Under the pieces are notes generated by a model. That model saw nothing but the letters and a program-made list of their open reading frames with translations. It had not been told where the DNA came from and ran no database searches. Shown here piece by piece: positions 7,555 to 13,219 of a stretch of 16,490 nucleotides of DNA (position 1 is the stretch's first letter; every line of letters starts with the position of its first letter). Source of the DNA: Anaerolineales bacterium (GTDB lineage Bacteria; Chloroflexota; Anaerolineae; Anaerolineales; E44-bin32); contig JAHFAU010000024.1 in the NCBI GenBank assembly GCA_023250385.1, positions 1 through 16,490 on the forward strand, in the 5' to 3' direction. The position numbers and the translations under genes are program-made.

Positions 7555-8088
7555 TCACCGGACGGGAGCGACCTTATTGATCAGCGCCCCAAACAGCCCT
7601 GCGATTCCGGCCGTGGCGAACGCCGCCACAAAGAACCAGATCACCGCCCGTCGGATTATCGGCAGCGAGGCGAGCCGTTCCCCGTACATCATGACCACCG
7701 CGGCGGCCACCGTCGCAGCAATGGGCGCGATCCAGCCGACATGCTCCTTCCACTCCATGCCGAACTCGTGCCACAGCTTGGTAGTCCCGCTCGAAAGCAG
7801 CAGCGAGCGCGGGTAGGCGCCGAGTTCGGTGCTGGCTTCCGGCGGGGCGGCCCGGTACCAGGGGTACACGATGTACGTACCGCTCAGTACGGTGGCCCAG
7901 GCAACGAGCGCCATCAACCACATCCCGACCTTGAGCCTGAGCATTCGTTCCCGCAGACCCTCCGCCGTCACCCAGGCGGGTCGCAGGCTGTAGAGCCCCG
8001 CCAATCCTCCGCCGAACGCAAGCAAGAACAGGGCGCCGAACGCCATGCCGTGGATAACCGTCCACAACTCCCGGTTCGTGATTTCCAT
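7555..8088 (-). CDS. Four-helix membrane protein with possible haem or metal histidines
   Basis: The protein has 177 residues and four likely transmembrane helices (about 12-33, 54-75, 117-135 and 147-170). Notable residues are His13 at the start of helix 1 and a polar segment L-W-H-E-F-G-M-E-W-K-E-H-V-G-W (105-119) with His107 and His116 just before helix 3. A Y-I-V-Y-P-W-Y-R-A motif (72-80) lies after helix 2. Histidines placed this way at helix ends would suit b-type haem or metal ligation, but no known cytochrome b signature is complete. The ATG at 8088 is preceded by an excellent Shine-Dalgarno (AAAGGAGGAAAG). It is the first gene of a two-gene unit and is transcribed away from the DUF2085-like gene. 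Function unknown. Confidence 0.75.
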   Translation of the reverse strand: MEITNRELWTVIHGMAFGALFLLAFGGGLAGLYSLRPAWVTAEGLRERMLRLKVGMWLMALVAWATVLSGTYIVYPWYRAAPPEASTELGAYPRSLLLSSGTTKLWHEFGMEWKEHVGWIAPIAATVAAAVVMMYGERLASLPIIRRAVIWFFVAAFATAGIAGLFGALINKVAPVR

Positions 8089-8117
8089 CGTGCCTTTCCT
8101 CCTTTGGGTACAAAATG

Positions 8118-8137
8118 TGGTAATTTGCTACTTACCA
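8118..8137. promoter_or_regulatory. Operator-like dyad upstream of the 8088-7191 unit
   Basis: TGGTAA (8118-8123) and TTACCA (8132-8137) form a perfect 6-8-6 inverted repeat in the only A+T-rich patch of the divergent gap, 30 bases before the ATG at 8088. The position fits a repressor or activator site on the minus-strand promoter. The regulator is unknown. Confidence 0.4.
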
Positions 8138-8161
8138 TAACCGTGGGCGCGAGGCACAGTT

Positions 8162-8177
8162 AGTGACAGACATCACA
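8162..8177. promoter_or_regulatory. CRP/FNR-superfamily-like palindrome
   Basis: The site reads A-GTGA-CAGACA-TCAC-A, matching the CRP consensus TGTGA-N6-TCACA at nine of ten defined positions. It lies between two divergent units, 74 bases from the ATG at 8088 and 133 bases from the GTG at 8310. CRP/FNR-family regulators with this half-site respond to cAMP, oxygen or NO in various bacteria; which one applies here cannot be told. Confidence 0.45.
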
Positions 8178-8224
8178 AATAGAGCGCGAAATCTATCCCG
8201 CGAGTCACACAAGACCTTCACCAG

Positions 8225-8251
8225 CCGGCACCCGCGCAGGGTGCTTGCCGG
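8225..8251. other. GC-rich hairpin upstream of the DUF2085-like gene
   Basis: GCACCC (8228-8233) pairs with GGGTGC (8239-8244) across a five-base loop, and the flanks CCGG (8225-8228) and CCGG (8248-8251) can extend it with a bulge. It lies about 60 bases before the GTG start at 8310 and could fold in the 5' leader. No known riboswitch was recognised. Confidence 0.35.
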
Positions 8252-8309
8252 GCCGATCCGAACGTGACCAGGCTTCTTCCAGAACCTACCGTGCACAACT
8301 GAGGCCACT

Positions 8310-9092
8310 GTGGACAAACCCTCAATCGATGCCTTGAATCCCTCCCTCCCCCGCCCACGCCGCAACCCCTGGGCGGTGGCGACGCTCCGGCTCACCTATC
8401 GATTTCAGCGGAACTGGTTTGTGGTCTTCCTCGCCCTCACCGGTCTTTTCGTCGCTGGTCCCTGGTCGGCTCCGGTGTTGATGAATGCCGGGTTGACCGG
8501 CCCGGGTAAAGCAGTCTACACAGTCTACTCGTTCTTCTGCCATCAGCTTCCCCAGCGCTCGTTTTTCCTCTACGGCCCCTCAGCCAGCCTGTCGCTGGCC
8601 CAGGTCCGCGCTATCTGGTCGGACACCAACAACCCGATGATTCTCCGGCATTTCGTCGGCAACCCAGAGGTCGGATACAAAGTTGCCTGGTCGGATCGGA
8701 TGGTCTCGATGTACACCAGCATTCCGCTGGCCGCCCTCGCCTGGTGGCCGTTCCGACACAAGCTGCGACCCTTTCCGGTATGGGCCTTCGCCTTATTCAT
8801 TCTGCCCATGGCCATCGATGGGGTGAGCCACGTCGTCAGCGACCTGGCGGGGCTGGGCCTGGGATTCCGGGACACGAACGCTTGGCTGGGCGCGCTGACC
8901 GGATGGTCGCTCCCGGCGTCCTTTTATGCCGGCGACGCTTTAGGATCTTTCAATTCCTGGATGCGCCTGATCAGCGGAGTGCTGTTTGGGATCGGCCTGG
9001 TGGGCTTCGCCTTCCCGTATCTGCATGCGTCCTTCGCCGAGACGACCGAGCAGATCGAAGTCAAGTTCGCCCGGGCGAATGTGGCGCTGTGA
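8310..9092 (+). CDS. DUF2085-like integral membrane protein
   Basis: The protein has 260 residues with about five hydrophobic segments (35-57, 131-147, 155-172, 192-205 and 219-238). The motif F-F-C-H-Q-L-P-Q-R-S-F-F (75-86) is the signature of the DUF2085 family, and the P-M-A-I-D-G block (166-171) followed by N-S-W-M-R-L-I-S-G-V-L-F-G (215-227) matches the family's later conserved D-G and R-x2-x-G parts. The usual second cysteine block (C-A-R-C-T-G-I-Y) is replaced here by V-A-W-S-D-R-M-V-S-M-Y (125-135), so Cys77 is left alone. The start is GTG at 8310, with TGAGG eight bases ahead as Shine-Dalgarno. Function of the family is unknown. It is transcribed away from the 8088-7191 membrane pair and shares its regulatory gap. 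Confidence 0.8.
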   Translation: MDKPSIDALNPSLPRPRRNPWAVATLRLTYRFQRNWFVVFLALTGLFVAGPWSAPVLMNAGLTGPGKAVYTVYSFFCHQLPQRSFFLYGPSASLSLAQVRAIWSDTNNPMILRHFVGNPEVGYKVAWSDRMVSMYTSIPLAALAWWPFRHKLRPFPVWAFALFILPMAIDGVSHVVSDLAGLGLGFRDTNAWLGALTGWSLPASFYAGDALGSFNSWMRLISGVLFGIGLVGFAFPYLHASFAETTEQIEVKFARANVAL

Positions 9093-9159
9093 TGGGCGAC
9101 GGTGGAGGCGCGGTTCGGATGACCGCCCCCGATGAGGCGGGGTCGACCGGCCCGGAGGG

Positions 9160-9165
9160 TATAAT
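9160..9165 (+). promoter_or_regulatory. Consensus -10 box just before the YkvA-like gene
   Basis: TATAAT at 9160-9165 ends ten bases before ATG 9176. A transcript started from it would begin about four bases before the codon, so it would be almost leaderless. No -35 resembling TTGACA is found at 16-18 bases. It would be inside the coding frame if either of the earlier in-frame ATGs were used. Confidence 0.35.
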
Positions 9166-9175
9166 TCGGCCCGGC

Positions 9176-9496
9176 ATGTCCGAGAATCCGATCGTGCCCG
9201 GCGGCGGCGTGGTCCAGGGGCTCGCCCAGCGGATCAAGCTGATCTTGCGTCTGCTGGCCGACCGGCGGGTGAATCCGCTGGTCAAGCTCATCCCGATCGG
9301 GACTCTGATCTACCTGGTGTGGCCCGATCCGATCATTGGACCCATCGACGATGCCGCTGCGATCTGGCTGGGGACCTACCTCTTCGTCGAGTTGTGCCCA
9401 CCGGAGGTCGTGCGCGAGCACCAAGAGGCGCTGACCTCTGTGATCGAAGGGCGGTTCCGGGAAGTGCCGGACAAAGACCCGCCGAAGCAGACCTAA
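9176..9496 (+). CDS. DUF1232/YkvA-like small membrane protein
   Basis: From ATG 9176 the protein has 106 residues. The block V-K-L-I-P-I-G-T-L-I-Y-L-V-W-P-D-P-I-I-G (36-55), followed by P-I-D-D-A-A-A-I-W-L-G (56-66), matches the DUF1232 (YkvA) pattern, whose core is a P-D-x2-P-x2-G-x-x-D-D hairpin between two hydrophobic helices. Biochemical role unknown. The start is uncertain: ATG 9092 is in frame and overlaps the upstream stop (TGATG), and ATG 9119 is in frame with a GGAGG ten bases ahead; both add only a polar, Gly/Pro-rich lead. ATG 9176 is preferred because it begins just before the conserved part and follows a TATAAT box. It ends before a good terminator. Confidence 0.7.
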   Translation: MSENPIVPGGGVVQGLAQRIKLILRLLADRRVNPLVKLIPIGTLIYLVWPDPIIGPIDDAAAIWLGTYLFVELCPPEVVREHQEALTSVIEGRFREVPDKDPPKQT

Positions 9497-9512
9497 GATC
9501 TCCACAAGCCAA

Positions 9513-9543
9513 GCGGCGCCAAGCGGGCGCCGCATTTGTTTGT
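9513..9543 (+). terminator. Intrinsic terminator between convergent units
   Basis: A perfect 8-bp stem, GCGGCGCC (9513-9520) with GGCGCCGC (9526-9533) and loop AAGCG, is followed on the plus strand by ATTTGTTTGT. It starts 17 bases after the YkvA-like stop. On the minus strand the tail is weaker, so it may serve the RodZ-like gene only in part. Confidence 0.75.
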
Positions 9544-9552
9544 GATCGAAGC

Positions 9553-10383
9553 TTAGGACTCAGGGGTAGGCGTCGGGCTCGGCGTCGGAGTCACAGCCCC
9601 GGACAGAGTCCAGAACCGGATCACGACCTCATCCAGCTCGCCGAGCAGCCCCTGGTCTTCGCCGCGGAAGTAGGCCCTCAGTCCTCCGCCATTCCCGGTG
9701 GTCACCTTCACGAGTTCATCGCCCTGAAACTCGAGCAGCTCTCCCGGGGTCGGGCGTCCGCGATAGACCTCTCGCCCGTCGACCTCGACGATGACCAGCC
9801 CCCGCTTTTCGACCAAGAGCCGCAGGTCGACCACTCCGCTCAATCCCGGCTCGATGGGCACGGGCGGGGTCGGGGTCTCCGCCGCACCCGCGGCCGGAGG
9901 CGGGCCCGGCGGATTCGTCTGCTCGGGCCGCGGCGTGAAGGTCGGGATCAGAAAAGCCGAGGCAGTCTGGTTGCGCTCACGCAGCGAGGCTGCCAGCCGG
10001 CCAAAGCCTCCGATCAGGACCGCCAGCACTGCGACGCTGGCGATGGCCGCCACGACCAGGTCGGCGGAGAAACGACGGGTGCGGACCCGGACCGTCGGCC
10101 GGGTGGGCAGCTCGCTGAGGCGGGCGCGACGGAACGGCCCGGTCCGTTGGGAGCTGAGGACTTCGGAGTAGCGTTGGAGAATTGCCTGTGAGTCTAGACC
10201 GAGGTAGCTGGCGTAATTGTGCAGGAAGCCGCGCGCCTGTACCGGGGAAGGCAGCAGGTCCAGCTCGCCGCGCTCCAGTGCCTCAAGATAGAAGGCGCGA
10301 ATCCGGGTGGAGCGTTCCGCTTCTTCCAGAGTAAGACCGAGCCGGGCCCTGGCCTCGTGGAGAGTCTTGCCGATTTCCTCCAT
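9553..10383 (-). CDS. RodZ-like membrane helix-turn-helix protein
   Basis: The protein has 276 residues. The N-terminal ~75 residues are an HTH_25 domain of RodZ type: L-H-E-A-R-A-R-L-G-L-T-L-E-E-A at 8-22, then I-R-A-F-Y-L-E-A-L-E-R-G-E-L-D-L-L-P and R-G-F-L-H-N-Y-A-S-Y-L-G-L-D. One transmembrane helix follows (about 107-128), then a Pro/Thr-rich linker (about 145-180) and a DUF4115 domain (185-258; V-E-V-D-G-R-E-V-Y, P-G-E-L-L-E-F, then G-N-G-G-G-L-R-A-Y). The tail is a short Thr-Pro repeat. RodZ anchors MreB and shapes the cell in rods; here only the architecture is seen and mreB is not in the window. ATG 10383 follows GGGAAG closely. It lies 24 bases after rplI, so the two are likely one unit. 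Confidence 0.85.
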   Translation of the reverse strand: MEEIGKTLHEARARLGLTLEEAERSTRIRAFYLEALERGELDLLPSPVQARGFLHNYASYLGLDSQAILQRYSEVLSSQRTGPFRRARLSELPTRPTVRVRTRRFSADLVVAAIASVAVLAVLIGGFGRLAASLRERNQTASAFLIPTFTPRPEQTNPPGPPPAAGAAETPTPPVPIEPGLSGVVDLRLLVEKRGLVIVEVDGREVYRGRPTPGELLEFQGDELVKVTTGNGGGLRAYFRGEDQGLLGELDEVVIRFWTLSGAVTPTPSPTPTPES

Positions 10384-10407
10384 CTTCCCTGCCCGACCTC
10401 CCAGGGA

Positions 10408-11088
10408 TTATCCGGCGCCCGTCCCCTCTTCTTCCTCCTCCTCCTGCCCTGCTTGGCCTTCCGACCGCTGAGCTTGTGGCTCGGGGCGGGCCCCGCGCGA
10501 TGATTCGCGGGTTCGCTCTGCGTTCTTTCGACTGGCTTCTGCTTCTTGGGCCTCCAGGTCGGCCTGCAGATCGCTGAAGGATCCAACCGCCTCCGCCTGC
10601 TCGGGTTCGGGTTCCGCCAGCTCAAAGGCCGACTCAGGCGGCAGCTCCTCCCGATGCACGACCACCGCCAATTCCGGGATCAGATCGACTGTCAGCCGCA
10701 CCTTGACTTTGTGGACCCCGAGCGATCGGATCGGTTCTCCGAGAATCTGACTGCGCTCGACTGTGATCCCGTTGCGCTGCAGGACGGCTTCGGTGAGCAT
10801 TTGATGGGTGACCGACCCGTAGAGTCTTCCAGTCTCTCCGGCCTTGACCGGGAAATTGATCTGCAATCCGTCGAGCAGGGTGAAGACCGAGGTCATCTCC
10901 TGATTGAGCTGGGCCCGCTGCACTTCAGCCGCGGATCGAATCCGGTCGGCCTGCTTGAGCGCCCCGGGGGTGGCCAGGGTCGCCATCCGTTGCGGGATCA
11001 AGTAGTTGCGTCCATAGCCGTCCGCAACTCGTTTGACGTCGCCGGCTCGGCCCAGCTTATACACATCCTTCAGCAGCAGCACTCTCAT
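10408..11088 (-). CDS. rplI: Ribosomal protein L9 with long acidic C-terminal tail
   Basis: The first 148 residues are L9: M-R-V-L-L-L-K-D-V-Y-K-L-G at the start, the signature G-D-V-K-R-V-A-D-G-Y-G-R-N-Y-L-I-P (16-32), the connecting helix (about 42-75) and the C-terminal domain with G-R-L-Y-G-S-V-T (87-94). L9 binds the 23S rRNA near the L1 stalk. Normal L9 has about 150 residues; here residues 149-226 add a low-complexity extension rich in Glu, Gln, Ala and Arg, ending in six Glu and G-T-G-A-G, with no stop codon or frame break between. ATG 11088 has AAGGAAGG about 13 bases ahead. A promoter and leader hairpin precede it, and the RodZ-like gene follows at 24 bases. Confidence 0.95.
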   Translation of the reverse strand: MRVLLLKDVYKLGRAGDVKRVADGYGRNYLIPQRMATLATPGALKQADRIRSAAEVQRAQLNQEMTSVFTLLDGLQINFPVKAGETGRLYGSVTHQMLTEAVLQRNGITVERSQILGEPIRSLGVHKVKVRLTVDLIPELAVVVHREELPPESAFELAEPEPEQAEAVGSFSDLQADLEAQEAEASRKNAERTRESSRGARPEPQAQRSEGQAGQEEEEEEGTGAG

Positions 11089-11116
11089 CGTAGCTTTCGG
11101 TTTCCTTCCTTCAAGA

Positions 11117-11145
11117 CTTGGGCGCCGATCGGATCGACGCCCAGG
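11117..11145 (-). other. Hairpin in the rplI leader
   Basis: On the minus strand CCTGGGCG (complement of 11138-11145) pairs with CGCCCAAG (complement of 11117-11124), with one G-U pair and a 13-base loop. It lies between the promoter and the Shine-Dalgarno of rplI, where it could act as a leader structure. No known ribosomal-protein leader motif was recognised. Confidence 0.35.
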
Positions 11146-11152
11146 GCCCCCG

Positions 11153-11180
11153 ATTGTACCAGAGCCGGGTTCGGCCTCAA
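11153..11180 (-). promoter_or_regulatory. Sigma-70-type promoter for rplI
   Basis: On the minus strand TTGAGG (complement of 11175-11180), a 16-base spacer and TACAAT (complement of 11153-11158) give four of six and five of six matches to consensus. The -35 overlaps the stop codon of the RimI-like gene. The expected start leaves a leader of about 58 bases before ATG 11088. This makes rplI and the RodZ-like gene a unit separable from the upstream nfeD group. Confidence 0.55.
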
Positions 11181-11629
11181 GCCGACAGCACCCGCTCCAT
11201 CACCAGGGCATCCTCTCCGTCCCGATAATACTCGGGCCACACCCCGACCTCGGAGTACCCGACCTGGCGGTAGAGCGACAGCGCGTGCTCATTGGAACGG
11301 CGCAGCGATAACCGGACCCGGGCAGTACCCAGCTGCTGCTCACAGGCTGCCAGCAGCCGTCGGCCGTGCCCGCGCCGGCGGTGGGCCGGATGCACCCCGA
11401 TCGAGGCCACCCATCCCAGGTCCTTGCGGGTCCGGCGATCGCCGATGACGAATCCGATGAGCTCCGCGTTCAGCTCCGCCTTGAGCCGGATCGTCCCAGG
11501 CAGCGAGAGCGCCGCCAGAATTTCCATCCAGGGCCAGGAGTCTCGCCCGAAACAGATCTTCTCCAACGCGACGATCGGCCGCAGATCGCGCCAGCTGGCG
11601 TCGATGATCTCCGGCTCGATCCGGGTCAC
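11177..11629 (-). CDS. RimI-like GNAT N-acetyltransferase
   Basis: This 150-residue GNAT protein has the acetyl-CoA loop R-R-R-G-H-G-R-R (84-91) after strand V-A-S-I-G-V-H-P (74-81), and a RimI-type end: N113, the L-Y-R-Q-V-G-Y block with Tyr120, and E-Y-Y-R-D-G-E-D-A-L-V-M (133-144). RimI acetylates the N-terminal amine of ribosomal protein S18. In characterised RimI a Glu (E103) and a Tyr (Y115) act as base and acid. Tyr120 corresponds to the Tyr, but the Glu position in the L-E-V-R-x-S-N block reads L-S-L-R-R-S-N here (Ser108). The start is GTG 11629, directly abutting the TAG stop of the SPFH gene, with no clear Shine-Dalgarno, so coupling is likely. The substrate may be S18 or another protein. 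Confidence 0.8.
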   Translation of the reverse strand: MTRIEPEIIDASWRDLRPIVALEKICFGRDSWPWMEILAALSLPGTIRLKAELNAELIGFVIGDRRTRKDLGWVASIGVHPAHRRRGHGRRLLAACEQQLGTARVRLSLRRSNEHALSLYRQVGYSEVGVWPEYYRDGEDALVMERVLSA

Positions 11630-12526
11630 CTAGGACGAGTCCCCGCCTCCTCGGAAGTCTTTCAATAGGCTGGTGAACTCCATCGGGAAGATGAATTTGG
11701 TGGCCGGGCTGGTGCCCATGGTCTTCAGAGTCTCGAAGTACTGCAGGGTCATGGTCTTGGCATCTACCGATTGGGCGGCGGAATAGATCTTTTCCAGGGC
11801 AGCCGCAAATCCCTCGGCTCGCAGGAGCTGGGCTTGCCGGTCCCCTTCGGCCCGCAGAACATTGGCTTGCCTCTCGCCGTCCGCCTTGAGGATGTTGGCC
11901 TGCTTGTCGCCTTCCGCAACGTTGATCGCCGCCTCGCGCGTTCCGGTGGACTCGGTGACCACTGCCCGCCGGACCCGCTCGGCCGTCATCTGGCGATTCA
12001 TCGCCTCTTGCACTTCGCGGGGCGGGATGATCTCGCGGATCTCGACGTTGGTCACTTTGACGCCCCAGCGCTCGGTCACCTCATCCAGCCGAGTGCGAAG
12101 TAACTGGTTGATGTGCTCCCGCTGGGAGAGCACGTCGTCGAGCGGGATCCCACCAATCACCGAGCGCAGGGTGGTGGTCGCCATCCCCTGGGCCGCGGCC
12201 TCGAAGTTGCCCACCTGCAGCACACTGTCGTCGGCGTGCAGAACCTTGTAATACCAGAGGAAGTCGATCGCGATCGGAGCGTTGTCCTTGGTGATCGAGG
12301 TCTGGTGCGGGATCTCGCGCACCTGCTCCCGCAGATCCACCTTCACGCCTCGGTCGATGAACGGGATGAGCAGCACGAGGCCCGGCCCCTTCTCGCCGAT
12401 CGAGCGACCCAGCCGGAACACAACCAGGCGCTCGTACTCCTGAACGATTCGGATTGCGCTGGTCAGGAAGAAGAGCCCAACTATGCCAACTCCGCCGACC
12501 AGACACACCACAACTGCGAAATCCAT
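11630..12526 (-). CDS. SPFH/stomatin-like membrane protein (slipin family)
   Basis: The protein has 298 residues. One N-terminal transmembrane helix (about 3-25) is followed by a band-7 domain: V-Q-E-Y-E-R-L-V-V-F-R-L-G (28-40), G-P-G-L-V-L-L-I-P-F-I-D (47-58), then R-E-I-I-P-P-R-E-V-Q-E-A-M (164-176). Residues 205-237 form three tandem 11-residue repeats of the pattern E-G-D-x-Q-A-x-x-L-x-A, in a long helix. Such proteins form large ring- or cage-like membrane scaffolds and often pair with NfeD, as here: nfeD lies one base upstream. The ATG 12526 has a strong AGGAGG that sits within the end of the nfeD reading frame. The RimI-like gene follows with no gap. Confidence 0.92.
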   Translation of the reverse strand: MDFAVVVCLVGGVGIVGLFFLTSAIRIVQEYERLVVFRLGRSIGEKGPGLVLLIPFIDRGVKVDLREQVREIPHQTSITKDNAPIAIDFLWYYKVLHADDSVLQVGNFEAAAQGMATTTLRSVIGGIPLDDVLSQREHINQLLRTRLDEVTERWGVKVTNVEIREIIPPREVQEAMNRQMTAERVRRAVVTESTGTREAAINVAEGDKQANILKADGERQANVLRAEGDRQAQLLRAEGFAAALEKIYSAAQSVDAKTMTLQYFETLKTMGTSPATKFIFPMEFTSLLKDFRGGGDSS

Positions 12527-12527
12527 C

Positions 12528-13142
12528 TCAGTTCCCTCCTTGGGTATCGCCTTCCGGCTTCACATTGAGTATCAGACCTTCGCGGGAGATCACCCGCACT
12601 CCGCTTCCTGCTGGAATCGGGTGCTCGGCCCGCACGGTCCACAGCTCGCCATCCACATACGCCGTGCCGATCGGATCGATCGGGGTGCGGGCTTCCCCGA
12701 CCAGTCCGAGTACGTGGGCGGGATCAAAGATCGGCTCCGCCTGCTGGGCCATCCGCACCTTTCTTACCACAATCCAAAAGAAACCGGCGCTGCCGAGGGT
12801 GCTCAACAGAGCCAGCCCCGGATTCACCGCCGCCCCGCCTCCCTCCCGGCGGAACAGGAAGGCCGACCCTACGGTCAACAGCACGGCGGAGAGCACCAGC
12901 CAAATCTCTTGCCGAGAGCTCCAGATCGAAATCGCAAACGCGACCACGCCTAGACCCACCGGCAGCAGTGCCCAGGGATTCATGGCCACAACCGTAGTTG
13001 CGGCCCCAACGGTCACCAGGGCCAGCAGGGCCAGCAGCTCGTATACCCCAGTTCCGGGAGTCACGACCGCCAGCGCCGCCAGCCACAGGCCGGCGACCAG
13101 CACCACGTAGAGCAGATCGGGCAGCAGCGGAGATTCGAGCAT
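12528..13142 (-). CDS. NfeD-like membrane protein with C-terminal OB domain
   Basis: The protein has 204 residues: about five hydrophobic segments (10-28, 35-53, 57-74, 80-97 and 108-126) and a soluble C-terminal OB-like domain (about 146-195: G-L-V-G-E-A-R-T-P-I, P-I-G-T-A-Y-V-D-G-E-L-W-T-V, G-S-G-V-R-V). This is the short NfeD type without the N-terminal ClpP-like protease. NfeD proteins partner SPFH proteins, and the SPFH gene follows one base after its stop. The ATG 13142 has no strong Shine-Dalgarno. Function is probably assembly or membrane organisation together with the SPFH partner. Confidence 0.88.
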   Translation of the reverse strand: MLESPLLPDLLYVVLVAGLWLAALAVVTPGTGVYELLALLALVTVGAATTVVAMNPWALLPVGLGVVAFAISIWSSRQEIWLVLSAVLLTVGSAFLFRREGGGAAVNPGLALLSTLGSAGFFWIVVRKVRMAQQAEPIFDPAHVLGLVGEARTPIDPIGTAYVDGELWTVRAEHPIPAGSGVRVISREGLILNVKPEGDTQGGN

Positions 13143-13167
13143 GACCGGCTAACTACACGGTAACCGA

Positions 13168-13196
13168 GCGGGTCCCAGATTTGGTCCGCGACCCGC
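13168..13196. terminator. Hairpin between the large GNAT gene and nfeD
   Basis: GCGGGTC (13168-13174) pairs perfectly with GACCCGC (13190-13196), and an inner CCA/TGG can pair within the 15-base loop. It lies 24 bases after the GNAT gene stop at 13220 on the minus strand. The tail is not T-rich, so termination is only suggested. Confidence 0.35.
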
Positions 13197-13219
13197 CCGA
13201 CCCTCCAAGGGCAGGTTGG

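Noticed and set aside
9559..9600. Apparent direct repeat of GGCGTCGG-type units
   Set aside because: It is the codon reflection of the Thr-Pro tail of the RodZ-like protein, not an independent repeat.
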